Shown one piece after another: positions 55,672 to 64,000 of a stretch of DNA of 64,000 bases (positions are counted from its first letter, which is position 1; each line of letters begins with the position of its first letter). This DNA comes from Caryophanales bacterium (GTDB taxonomy: Bacteria; Bacillota; Bacilli; Bacillales; Bacillaceae_J). Location: the NCBI GenBank assembly GCA_012840465.1, contig DULJ01000085.1, positions 1 to 64,000 on the forward strand. The letters are read 5' to 3'. The notes below the pieces were generated by a model. It was not told the origin of the DNA. It saw only the letters and a program-made list of their open reading frames with translations, and ran no database searches. A program made the translations under genes and the position numbers.

Positions 55672-55798
55672 GCTGAAAAGTAAGGATTTTAGTCAATTAA
55701 ATTGAATTTTCTGAATAAATAGCGCGTTGTAAATATCTTTAGTCGGAGGTATAATTTTCCTATAACTTCTATTATATAGTTGAAAGAAGGCGTATAGG

Positions 55799-57346
55799 AT
55801 GTTTGAGTCGTTTAAACGGGAGTTCCTTGCTGGAATAACGGTTTCAGTTGTAGCCCTACCGCTGGCATTGGCCTTTGGAATGCAGGCGACAGGAAATTCA
55901 GAAGGGGCCATTATTGGACTCTACGGTGCGATCATTACCGGCTTTTTTGCGGCAATGTTTGGTGGTACTCCAAGGCAGGTTACTGGGCCTACAGGACCAA
56001 TCACGATCATTGTAACAGGAATTGTTGCTCAATATGGGTTAACCTATGCTTTTATTGCCGCCTTTATGGGGGGGCTTTTTCAAATTGTTTTTGGTATATT
56101 GAGACTAGGAAACTATTTGAAGTTTATTCCACTTCCTGTTGTAAGCGGATTCATGAATGGGATCGCAATTATCATCATTATTGGGCAATTAAAATATGTA
56201 ACTAGTGGTTTTTTAATCGTGCTGCTTACCATTGTTTTTATGATTGCCTCCATTAAATGGATTAAAATTGTTCCGCCTAGTCTTATGGCGTTAATTATAG
56301 GAACAATAGCTGTTATTGGATTGGAAAGGATCATGCCGGCGATTCATTTTTCGCTCCCTTTTATCAATGAATTTAGTTTATTCAGTGAGGTAGAGCGTAT
56401 TGGGGAAATTCCCAAAGGATTACCGCAACTTCATTTACCAATAGTAGAATTGGATATATTGATTAAATTAATTCCACCGGCGCTTAGTATTGCAATCTTA
56501 GGTTCTATTGACTCCCTATTAACATCTGTTGTTATGGACAACTTAACTGGAACAAAGCATAACAGCAATAAAGAGCTAATTGGCCAAGGTATTGGCAATG
56601 CAATGGCTGGTTTATTTGGAGCAATGCCTGGTGCAGGAGCAACCGTAAGATCGGTCGTAAATTTACGGAGCGGTGCACAAACTGGTCTTTCAGCGATGAT
56701 TCATAGTGTTGTATTATTATCATTTATGCTTGTACTTGGGTCTTTGGCAAGCCAAATTCCGCTTGCAGTACTTGCAGGTATATTGATTGTTACCGGGTTT
56801 ACGATGTTCGATGTTGATAGTATGCGCGTGATCCGCAGTGAACCGCGCTCTGACGCTATTGTTATGATTTTAACAATGGTTTTGACTGTCGTTGTCGATT
56901 TAATGGTGGCGGTAGGTATTGGTATCGTGTTCTCTGCCCTTATCTTCATGAAACGAATGAGTGAAGAGGGAGTTAAGATGACGAATCGAATGGAAGGGGA
57001 CATGTCTATTTATACGTTAGACGGCCCGCTTTACTTCGGTTCAACTGATGCTTTAATTGATATGATCATGAAGGATAAGGGAAAATCAATCGCAATTGAG
57101 ATGGACCGTGTCCCTGTAATTGATGCTACAGGCGCCTTAGCGCTAGTTCAGATCTACGATCAATTGAAGGAACGGGGTCAAACCTTGTATTTAATCGGGG
57201 TACAAAAAAATGTTAAAGTTCGATTACGTAAAATGAAGATATTCGAAAGCCTTGGCAATAAACCAAGATTCAAAGATATTGAGGATTTAAAATATTACGC
57301 GGTCCATGGCTATCGCAAAAATACAGGGAAGGTCTTAAACCATTAG
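55799..57346 (+). CDS. SulP family anion transporter with STAS domain
   Basis: 515 residues. About ten to twelve helices form the SLC26/SulP fold (VALPLALAFG, QVTGPTGPITIIVTG, GLFGAMPGAGATVRSVVN), and the C-terminal ~110 residues are a STAS domain (YTLDGPLYFGSTDAL, IDATGALALVQIYDQL). It carries sulfate, bicarbonate or similar anions; no carbonic anhydrase is nearby to suggest bicarbonate. ATG 55799; a weak GAAGGCG lies upstream. Confidence 0.9.
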   Translation: MFESFKREFLAGITVSVVALPLALAFGMQATGNSEGAIIGLYGAIITGFFAAMFGGTPRQVTGPTGPITIIVTGIVAQYGLTYAFIAAFMGGLFQIVFGILRLGNYLKFIPLPVVSGFMNGIAIIIIIGQLKYVTSGFLIVLLTIVFMIASIKWIKIVPPSLMALIIGTIAVIGLERIMPAIHFSLPFINEFSLFSEVERIGEIPKGLPQLHLPIVELDILIKLIPPALSIAILGSIDSLLTSVVMDNLTGTKHNSNKELIGQGIGNAMAGLFGAMPGAGATVRSVVNLRSGAQTGLSAMIHSVVLLSFMLVLGSLASQIPLAVLAGILIVTGFTMFDVDSMRVIRSEPRSDAIVMILTMVLTVVVDLMVAVGIGIVFSALIFMKRMSEEGVKMTNRMEGDMSIYTLDGPLYFGSTDALIDMIMKDKGKSIAIEMDRVPVIDATGALALVQIYDQLKERGQTLYLIGVQKNVKVRLRKMKIFESLGNKPRFKDIEDLKYYAVHGYRKNTGKVLNH

Positions 57347-57472
57347 GTTTAGGACCTTTTTGAATACGAATATTAAAAAGGCGAAAGTTCTTTTATTTTA
57401 TCTAACGGTTTCGATATGCTAATATTTAAAGATGCTAAATATATAGTTAAAGAGTTGATTTGGAGGAAACTT

Positions 57473-58672
57473 ATGAACCCTAAAAGTAAAGAACAACTAT
57501 GGTCGAGATCCTTTGTGTTGTTAATGTTCGGGAACTTTTTCTTATTTATGTCTTTTCAAATGCTTATTCCAACATTACCCCCGTACATTAAGTCAATAGG
57601 GGCATCAGGTTTAGAGATTGGTTTAGTAACAACCTTATTTTCAGTTGGCGCTGTTTTTTGTCGGCCATTTGTAGGGTATATGCTCCAGTATAAAACTCGG
57701 AAACCACTAGTACTGTCCGCAGCCGTGGCGCTACTTGTATTCACCTTGCTTTATCCGTTGACACAAATTGTTGTGCTGTTTTTAGCTATACGTTTGCTTC
57801 ATGGCATCGCCTGGGGTTGGTCGACCACAGTAAATGGAACAGCCGCAGTTGACGTTGTTCCGAATTCCCGAATTGGGGAAGGAATGGGGTATTTCGGACT
57901 TTCAACAACAATTGGAATGATCATTGCCCCGAGTCTAGGAATTTATCTATATCAGGTTACTGAATTTAAATATTTAATATATATATCAGGTATATTAGGT
58001 GTAATCGCTGTTGTTCTATTTGCAGCGGTGATCTACCATACTCCTGAGGCTGTAAAAAATGCCAATAAAAAAGAACTGAAATTTTCTTACTTAGATTCAT
58101 TAATAGAAAAGACTAGTTTTGGTCCGGCATTGATTATGTTAATGGTTACTTTTGGTTATGGTACGATTGCAACCTTTATTGTTATTTTTAGCGAGGAACG
58201 TGGAATCGATAAAGTTTTCCTTTTTTATTTATGTAATGCGATCATGGCGACCATTTGCCGGCCGATAACAGGCAAATGGTTTGATAAAAAAGGACCAATT
58301 GGACTTACGTTATTCTGTATCATTTTCACCTTCGCTGGAATTTGGGCGCTTTCATTGGCGCATTCCAATTCCTTAATTGCAATATCTGGAGTTCTATTTG
58401 GCATTGGTTTTGGTTCATTAATCCCAACTTTGCAGTCCTGGGCGTTATCGATGACACCACCGAACAGGCGTGGCGTTGCGAACGGGATGATTTTTTCTTC
58501 ATTGGATTTAGGAATTGGACTTGGTGGGCTAGTGTTCGGATTTTTAGCTGAGTTTTTTGAATTGGGGCTCCTTTTTCAAATTTCCAGCTTATTTTTAATA
58601 GTAGCTTTTGTAATAACTTTAATTGAAAAGAAGCGGGCGAAAGAAAAACGCCAGCAGCTGCCGGTGGCGTAA
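57473..58672 (+). CDS. MFS transporter
   Basis: 399 residues, twelve predicted helices. The A-like loop after helix 2 (GAVFCRPFVGYMLQYKTRKP) and the helix-5 motif region (LSTTIGMIIAPSLGIYL) fit the drug or metabolite efflux type of the major facilitator superfamily. The substrate is unknown. ATG 57473 follows TTTGGAGG; an earlier ATG would add a segment without a site. Confidence 0.85.
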   Translation: MNPKSKEQLWSRSFVLLMFGNFFLFMSFQMLIPTLPPYIKSIGASGLEIGLVTTLFSVGAVFCRPFVGYMLQYKTRKPLVLSAAVALLVFTLLYPLTQIVVLFLAIRLLHGIAWGWSTTVNGTAAVDVVPNSRIGEGMGYFGLSTTIGMIIAPSLGIYLYQVTEFKYLIYISGILGVIAVVLFAAVIYHTPEAVKNANKKELKFSYLDSLIEKTSFGPALIMLMVTFGYGTIATFIVIFSEERGIDKVFLFYLCNAIMATICRPITGKWFDKKGPIGLTLFCIIFTFAGIWALSLAHSNSLIAISGVLFGIGFGSLIPTLQSWALSMTPPNRRGVANGMIFSSLDLGIGLGGLVFGFLAEFFELGLLFQISSLFLIVAFVITLIEKKRAKEKRQQLPVA

Positions 58673-58754
58673 TAAATTCACGAGTATTTGCTCTTTTCCT
58701 CCTTATTTTGAGTGTGATATAGTAAAAAGTGAAAAATAAGAGGGGATATGAACG

Positions 58755-60320
58755 ATGAGTGTAAAAAAACAGGTTAATAATAGGCGAACATTTGCAATAA
58801 TTTCCCATCCAGACGCTGGTAAGACAACAATGACTGAAAAATTGCTCCTTTTCGGTAACATTATCCGTGAGGCGGGTACTGTTAAAGGGAAAAAGTCAGG
58901 TAAGTTCGCCACATCTGACTGGATGGAAATTGAGAAAAAAAGGGGAATCTCTGTTACATCAAGTGTAATGAGCTTTCCGTATAAGGATTACTACGTAAAC
59001 ATTCTAGATACCCCAGGGCACGAAGACTTCAGTGAAGATACGTATCGTACGCTGACTGCAGTTGATAGTGTTGTCATGATTATCGATTCGACTAAAGGGG
59101 TTGAGCCGCAAACAATTAAGCTTTTTAAAGTTTGTCGGATGAGAGGGATCCCGATTTTTACATTTATTAATAAGCTTGATCGTGAAGGAAAAGATCCGCT
59201 TGAGCTTTTAGCGGAAATCGAAGCTGTACTCGGTATTGAATCGTATCCGATGAACTGGCCGGTCGGAATGGGAAAACGATTTGAAGGCATTATTGACCGT
59301 TTTAACAATCAGTTTGTTCGTTTTCTTGGTGACGAAAACGAAGAAATCACGCCACTTGATCAGTTGGATAAAGCGGGTAAGCCGACAATCGAAGCCGTTT
59401 TTGATGAGCTTGAGCTTCTTGATGAAGCAGGAAATGAATTTAGCGAAGAGCGTGTTATGAAAGGTGAATTAACACCTGTCTTTTTTGGAAGTGCACTTGC
59501 AAACTTTGGTATCCGGACGTTTTTTGATACGTTTATCCGTTTTGCTTCAGCACCAAAACCGCGGAAAACAGATGATGGTCTTGTCAGCCCTGATTCCGAA
59601 ACATTTACGGGCTATATTTTTAAAATTCAAGCCAATATGAATCCAGCCCATCGTGATCGCATTGCTTTTTTAAGAATTTGTTCTGGAAAATTCACACGCG
59701 GCATGAATGTGCGTTTAACGAGAACAAATAAAACGATAAGTCTTAATCAAACCCAGCAATTTTTGGCGTCGAGCCGTGAAACGGTAGATGAAGCCTATGC
59801 TGGTGATATTATCGGACTATATGACCCGAACATGTATCAAATCGGAGATACAATCACAGCTGGGAAAGAGGATATCCACTATCGTGAGTTGCCGCAATTC
59901 CCACCAGAAATGTTCCGAAAAGTACGTGTGAAAAACGTAATGAAGTCGAAGCAATTTAAAAAAGGGATCGAACAGCTTGTACAGGAAGGTGCAATTCAGC
60001 TTTTTAAACAAGAATCAAATGATGATACGATTCTGGGTGCCATTGGACAGTTGCAGTTTGAAGTGTTTGAATATCGAATGAAGGCTGAATACAATGTTGA
60101 TATCGAGTTTACACATTTAGGTGACCGGATACCAAGATGGCTTGCGGAGCCTCCAAAGGACTTCCGTTTATTCGATTCTAGAAGCTTACTTGTTAAAGAC
60201 CGTTACGACAGATATGCTGTTCTTTTTGAAAATGATTTTACACTTCGTTATTTTAAAGACAAGAATAAAGACGTGGAGCTTATTGATTTGTTTGAGGCAA
60301 ATGATTATAAGAGCGTATAA
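58755..60320 (+). CDS. prfC: Peptide chain release factor 3
   Basis: 521 residues. Translational GTPase with G1 [16 protein letters not shown]2 region [15 protein letters not shown]3 DTPGHEDF and G4 NKLDREG; RF3 domains II and III follow ([35 protein letters not shown]). RF3 removes RF1 or RF2 from the ribosome after termination. It is absent from some Bacillus species, so its presence is informative for lineage. ATG 58755 follows AAGAGGGGA. Confidence 0.94.
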   Translation: MSVKKQVNNRRTFAIISHPDAGKTTMTEKLLLFGNIIREAGTVKGKKSGKFATSDWMEIEKKRGISVTSSVMSFPYKDYYVNILDTPGHEDFSEDTYRTLTAVDSVVMIIDSTKGVEPQTIKLFKVCRMRGIPIFTFINKLDREGKDPLELLAEIEAVLGIESYPMNWPVGMGKRFEGIIDRFNNQFVRFLGDENEEITPLDQLDKAGKPTIEAVFDELELLDEAGNEFSEERVMKGELTPVFFGSALANFGIRTFFDTFIRFASAPKPRKTDDGLVSPDSETFTGYIFKIQANMNPAHRDRIAFLRICSGKFTRGMNVRLTRTNKTISLNQTQQFLASSRETVDEAYAGDIIGLYDPNMYQIGDTITAGKEDIHYRELPQFPPEMFRKVRVKNVMKSKQFKKGIEQLVQEGAIQLFKQESNDDTILGAIGQLQFEVFEYRMKAEYNVDIEFTHLGDRIPRWLAEPPKDFRLFDSRSLLVKDRYDRYAVLFENDFTLRYFKDKNKDVELIDLFEANDYKSV

Positions 60321-60332
60321 ATAATTTGAAAT

Positions 60333-60373
60333 AAGGGGACTCGGTTTTAGATGCTGGGTCCCCTTCCTTTTTC
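60333..60373 (+). terminator. Terminator after prfC
   Basis: AAGGGGACTC pairs with GGGTCCCCTT across a short loop, then CCTTTTTC. From here to 60656 only the fhs promoter and leader are recognisable; I see no further gene. Confidence 0.75.
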
Positions 60374-60565
60374 GTGGTTGGATAATATCCCACCCACTTT
60401 CCGCCGAATACCTTAATTGAATAAGGAACCTCCCCAACCTTTTTCCATACTATGTTAAAAATAGCTAGGGAGAATGTTGATATTATGAATATTTGGATAA
60501 GTGAAGGCTGGAGTTGTATTCGCTCCCGTCTTATTATAAACTTGTAAAAAGTTTGTCGTAAAAAG

Positions 60566-60593
60566 TTGAAACTTTGGTAACATTTCTTAAAAT
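60566..60593 (+). promoter_or_regulatory. Probable sigma-A promoter of fhs
   Basis: TTGAAA (60566-60571), 16 bases, TAAAAT (60588-60593), about 60 bases before the start codon. Confidence 0.45.
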
Positions 60594-60656
60594 AGGATGT
60601 GTTTATAAAAAAAATCCTATAAAATAAAAGTAAAAATAAACAATAGGAGACGGAAA

Positions 60657-62348
60657 ATGAGCGTACAATCAAAAAAGGTAAAATCAGATATTGAGATTGC
60701 CCAAGAGGCGGTCATGAAGCCTATTAAAGATATTGCTGAAGGGTTGAATTTGCGCGAGGATGAGTGGGAGCCATTTGGACATTATAAGGCGAAAATTTCT
60801 TTGGATGTCACGAAACGACTTCAGAATGCACCGGATGGAAAAGTTATTTTAGTAACGTCCATTAACCCAACTCCTGCCGGGGAAGGGAAATCTACAGTTA
60901 CGATTGGACTTGGACAAGCGTTAAATAAGATCGGCCATCAAACAATTGTCGCATTGCGGGAACCCTCACTAGGACCAACGATGGGAATTAAAGGTGGTGC
61001 CAGCGGTGGAGGCTACTCACAAGTCATGCCGATGGAGGACATCAACCTTCATTTTACAGGGGACTTCCATGCTATTACTACTGCAAACAATGCACTTGCA
61101 GCTTTTATCGATAACCACATACATCAAGGCAATGAGTGTCAAATTGATACGAGAAGAATTACGTGGAAGCGAGTTGTGGACTTAAACGACCGTGCGTTAA
61201 GACAGGTTGTTGTCGGACTTGGCGGACCATCGCAAGGGGTGCCGAGAGAAGATGGCTTTAATATTACGGTCGCCTCCGAAATTATGGCAATTCTTTGTTT
61301 AGCAAAGGACTTAACTGATTTAAAAGAAAAGCTGTCCAATATCGTAGTCGGCTATAATTTTAATAAACAGCCAGTTACCGTAAGGGATTTAGGTGTTCAA
61401 GGTGCTTTGACCTTATTGTTGAAGGAAGCGGTTAAGCCCAATCTAGTACAAACGTTAGAAAATACACCTGCAATCGTTCACGGCGGACCATTTGCTAACA
61501 TCGCTCATGGCTGTAACAGTATTATCGCAACTAAATTAGCTAGCAAGCTAGGCGATTATGTTATTACTGAAGCAGGCTTTGGTGCAGACCTTGGCGCGGA
61601 GAAGTTTTTAAATATTAAATCTCGTTTAGGTAAGATCGACCCTAAAGCAGTGGTAATTGTTGCAACGATTCGTGCTTTAAAAATGCATGGCGGTGTCGAT
61701 AAAGCTAACTTGACTTCAGAAAACGTAGATGCATTAAAAACAGGCATGGAAAATTTACAGAAGCATATCGAAACTGTTCAAAGCTTCGGATTGCCATATG
61801 TTGTGGCGATTAACCGATTCACCACCGATACAGACAAAGAAGTTGAACTTATCGAAAAATGGTGTGAAGAAAAAGATTACGAAGTTGCTTTATCTGATGT
61901 ATGGGCAAAAGGCGGCGAAGGTGGAATTGATCTTGCTGTAAAACTATTAAAAGTTTTAGATAAACAAGAAAGCAACTTTAAACCATTGTATGACGTAAAT
62001 GATTCAATTGAAGCTAAGATTGAAACCATTGCTAAAAAAGTATATGGTGCAGTAGGTGTTGATTTTATCCCTAAAGTAAGAAAACAAATCGAAGAATTCA
62101 AGTCTTTTGGATGGGATAAACTGCCGATCTGTATGGCGAAAACACAATATTCACTATCTGATGATCCGGCTAAGCTTGGAAGACCAGAAGGATTTACGAT
62201 CACGGTAAGAGAACTTCGTCCATCCATTGGGGCGGGATTCTTAGTTGCTCTGACAGGCGATGTGATGACAATGCCAGGATTACCAAAAAAACCTGCTGCA
62301 TTAAATATGGATGTTGACGCTGATGGTAAGGCGACAGGGTTGTTTTAA
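60657..62348 (+). CDS. fhs: Formate-tetrahydrofolate ligase
   Basis: 563 residues. The ATP site is [23 protein letters not shown], followed by [31 protein letters not shown] and [11 protein letters not shown], all invariant in the family; the tail has [12 protein letters not shown]. It attaches formate to tetrahydrofolate to feed one-carbon units to purines and initiator fMet. ATG 60657 follows ATAGGAGACGG. Confidence 0.96.
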   Translation: MSVQSKKVKSDIEIAQEAVMKPIKDIAEGLNLREDEWEPFGHYKAKISLDVTKRLQNAPDGKVILVTSINPTPAGEGKSTVTIGLGQALNKIGHQTIVALREPSLGPTMGIKGGASGGGYSQVMPMEDINLHFTGDFHAITTANNALAAFIDNHIHQGNECQIDTRRITWKRVVDLNDRALRQVVVGLGGPSQGVPREDGFNITVASEIMAILCLAKDLTDLKEKLSNIVVGYNFNKQPVTVRDLGVQGALTLLLKEAVKPNLVQTLENTPAIVHGGPFANIAHGCNSIIATKLASKLGDYVITEAGFGADLGAEKFLNIKSRLGKIDPKAVVIVATIRALKMHGGVDKANLTSENVDALKTGMENLQKHIETVQSFGLPYVVAINRFTTDTDKEVELIEKWCEEKDYEVALSDVWAKGGEGGIDLAVKLLKVLDKQESNFKPLYDVNDSIEAKIETIAKKVYGAVGVDFIPKVRKQIEEFKSFGWDKLPICMAKTQYSLSDDPAKLGRPEGFTITVRELRPSIGAGFLVALTGDVMTMPGLPKKPAALNMDVDADGKATGLF

Positions 62349-62362
62349 GAATTATAAAGACA

Positions 62363-62397
62363 AAAAGGGAGTTTCCGAATTCGGAAATTCCCTTTAA
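62363..62397 (+). terminator. Bidirectional terminator between fhs and the ABC-F gene
   Basis: AAAGGGAGTTTCCG pairs with CGGAAATTCCCTTT; it is convergent for both genes. Confidence 0.85.
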
Positions 62398-62401
62398 TAA
62401 A

Positions 62402-63958
62402 TTAAAATACCTTCGTTGTCCAAGATTCACAGTTCCATACTTCTGTGGCGACTTCGCTATAAAATTCAGGCTCGTGGCTGATTAATAAAATGCTGCCTTT
62501 ATAAGCCTTAAGCGCACGTTTCAATTCTTCTTTTGCGTCAACATCAAGGTGGTTTGTCGGCTCGTCCAATACAAGTAAATTCGTTTCATTATTGATCAAT
62601 TTACATAAACGAACTTTAGCTTTTTCCCCACCGCTCAATACTTCTACTTTACTTTCAATATGCTTCGTAGTCAGCCCGCATTTAGCAAGAGCGGCACGGA
62701 CTTCATATTGATTGAAGTGAGGAAATTCACTCCAAATTTCTTCAATACAAGTATTGTTATTCGTTGTTTTAATCTCTTGTTCAAAATAGCCGATATGCAA
62801 ATAGTCACCACGTTCAACAGTTCCTGAAATCGGCTTAATTTCCCCAAGGATGCTGCGTAATAAAGTTGTTTTACCAATTCCGTTTGCACCAACGAGGGCA
62901 AGTTTTTGTCCGCGTTCCATTTTCAAGTTTAAGGCCCGAGAAAGCGGCTCATCATAACCAATGATAAGATCCTTTGTTTCAAAAATAACTTTGCCTGATG
63001 TACGAGCTTCTTTGAAATTAAATTCTGGTTTTGGCTTTTCTTTTGCCAATTCAATAACATCCATTTTATCAAGCTTTTTCTGGCGGGACATCGCCATGTT
63101 TCTTGTAGCAACACTTGCTTTGTTACGAGCAACAAAGTCTTTAAGTTTGGCAATTTCCTGTTGCTGCCTTTTAAATGCAGATTCTAACTGCTGCTTTTTC
63201 ATTTCATACACGCTCATGAAGTTGTCGTAATCCCCTACATAGCGATTCAGCTCTTGGTTTTCCATGTGATAAATCAAGTTAATTACGCTATTAAGGAACG
63301 GAATATCATGGGAGATGAGGATAAACGCATTTTCATATTCTTGAAGGTAACGTTTTAACCATTCGATATGCTGCTCATCTAAATAGTTTGTCGGTTCATC
63401 CAAAAGCAGGATGTCTGGCTTTTCAAGCAATAATTTGGCAAGTAGGATTTTTGTTCTTTGCCCACCACTTAAATCGATAACATCACGTTCAAGGCCGATG
63501 TCCTGCAACCCAAGACCACGTGCAACTTCTTCAACTTTTGCATCAATAATATAAAAATCATTATTTGTTAATTGGTCTTGAATCGTTCCCACATCTTCAA
63601 GCAATTTTTCAAGCTCTTCAGGTGTTGCGTCTGCCATCTTTTCATAAATTTGGTTCATTTCAGCTTCAAGGTCAAACAAATATTGGAACGCACTTTTCAG
63701 TACATCACGGATCGTTAATCCTTTTTCAAGAACAGTATGTTGGTCAAGATAGCCTACACGAACATTCTTGGACCATTCCACCTGGCCAGCGTCTGGTTCA
63801 AGCTTTCGAGTAATAATATTCATGAAGGTGGATTTACCTTCACCATTTGCACCAATTAATCCAATATGCTCTCCTTTTAAAAGGCGAAAGGAGACATCGC
63901 TAAAAATGGCACGGTCTCCAAAGCCATGGCTTAAATTTTTGACAGTTAAAATACTCAT
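62402..63958 (-). CDS. ABC-F family ATPase (YkpA type)
   Basis: 518 residues, with two ABC domains in one chain and no membrane part. First: Walker A GANGEGKST, signature LSGGQRTK, ILLLDEPTNYLD. Second: GANGIGKTT, LSGGEKAK, LLVLDEPTNHLD. A ~70-residue linker with basic coiled coil (LESAFKRQQQEIAKLKDFVARNKAS) reaches the ribosomal P site in ABC-F proteins. It is closest to YkpA/YbiT-type translation factors, without evidence of antibiotic specificity. I choose ATG 63958 behind GTGAGGA over the upstream TTG/ATG. Confidence 0.9.
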   Translation of the reverse strand: MSILTVKNLSHGFGDRAIFSDVSFRLLKGEHIGLIGANGEGKSTFMNIITRKLEPDAGQVEWSKNVRVGYLDQHTVLEKGLTIRDVLKSAFQYLFDLEAEMNQIYEKMADATPEELEKLLEDVGTIQDQLTNNDFYIIDAKVEEVARGLGLQDIGLERDVIDLSGGQRTKILLAKLLLEKPDILLLDEPTNYLDEQHIEWLKRYLQEYENAFILISHDIPFLNSVINLIYHMENQELNRYVGDYDNFMSVYEMKKQQLESAFKRQQQEIAKLKDFVARNKASVATRNMAMSRQKKLDKMDVIELAKEKPKPEFNFKEARTSGKVIFETKDLIIGYDEPLSRALNLKMERGQKLALVGANGIGKTTLLRSILGEIKPISGTVERGDYLHIGYFEQEIKTTNNNTCIEEIWSEFPHFNQYEVRAALAKCGLTTKHIESKVEVLSGGEKAKVRLCKLINNETNLLVLDEPTNHLDVDAKEELKRALKAYKGSILLISHEPEFYSEVATEVWNCESWTTKVF

Positions 63959-63989
63959 AATTTCCTCACTTCCGGTCAAAAGATATTTA

Positions 63990-64000
63990 TGTCTAGCTAC
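63990..64000 (+). repeat. Start of a further dispersed repeat copy (cut by the window)
   Basis: TGTCTAGCTAC resembles the first bases of the repeat at 28422-28571. Too short to be sure. Confidence 0.3.

Noticed and set aside
58755-60320. Tetracycline-resistance ribosomal protection protein
   Set aside because: Length and motifs fit RF3, not the longer TetM-type proteins.
60280-60672. 130-codon minus-strand ORF between prfC and fhs
   Set aside because: Includes the prfC terminator and fhs promoter and has no recognisable domain.

Overview
The window is about 64 kb of low-GC Firmicute chromosome. Gene content and protein similarity point to a Bacillus-like member of the Bacillaceae, plausibly Neobacillus or a close relative: des-desK-desR, glnK-glnL, gltC, dbpA, a yxcD-type gene, spx-like, ykpA-like ABC-F, yhgE, and strong GGAGG-type ribosome binding sites with frequent TTG/GTG starts. 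I see no rRNA, tRNA, CRISPR array, complete insertion sequence or prophage. Most of it is housekeeping and accessory chromosome.

Layout. 0-5 kb: the end of an unrecognised gene, a radical SAM/SPASM protein paired with a divergent HPr-kinase paralogue, a DUF5658 membrane protein and a fused glutathione synthase (gshF). 5-13 kb: two small proteins, the GlnK/GlnL two-component pair next to a glutamate/dicarboxylate symporter, then a lipoprotein-permease-ATPase amino-acid ABC transporter behind a structured leader RNA, and a thioredoxin-fold protein. 13-17 kb: a gene-poor stretch with two very small ORFs, a HAD-phosphatase remnant, an SLC13/RCK permease, a tandem 52-bp palindromic repeat array, and a deletion scar joining pieces of BrnQ-like and TctA-like transporters. 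17-24 kb: dbpA, a pabB-pabC fusion, a TetR regulator with an operator array in its promoter, an Spx paralogue lacking Cys13, and a Lon-like protease. 24-28 kb: a YedE-type permease followed by a TusA-family gene, and a second amino-acid ABC transporter. 28-33 kb: the desR-desK-des cold-shock membrane-fluidity system with a DesR-like operator, and a DMT transporter. 33-48 kb: ketopantoate reductase, a CNNM/CorC protein, proline dehydrogenase, an FtsH paralogue, enoyl-CoA hydratase, a purC-like gene, a CoA-transferase, a YebC regulator, methyltransferase, GalT-like protein, Hsp20 and tryptophanase. 48-64 kb: yhgE, a DUF5050 protein, gdhA divergent from gltC, a SulP transporter, an MFS transporter, prfC, fhs and an ABC-F ATPase.

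A theme is amino-acid and nitrogen handling: GlnKL with a glutamate-type symporter, two polar amino-acid ABC importers, GdhA with divergent GltC, proline dehydrogenase and tryptophanase.

The most striking observation is at 24258-24500. A complete TusA-family gene, with a strong ribosome binding site and an intact frame, carries a single in-frame UGA exactly where the family's catalytic cysteine (CPxP) belongs. It lies directly downstream of a YedE-type permease, a family linked to selenium metabolism, and an imperfect stem-loop follows the UGA. This suggests a selenocysteine-containing sulfur/selenium carrier; a nonsense mutation is the alternative.
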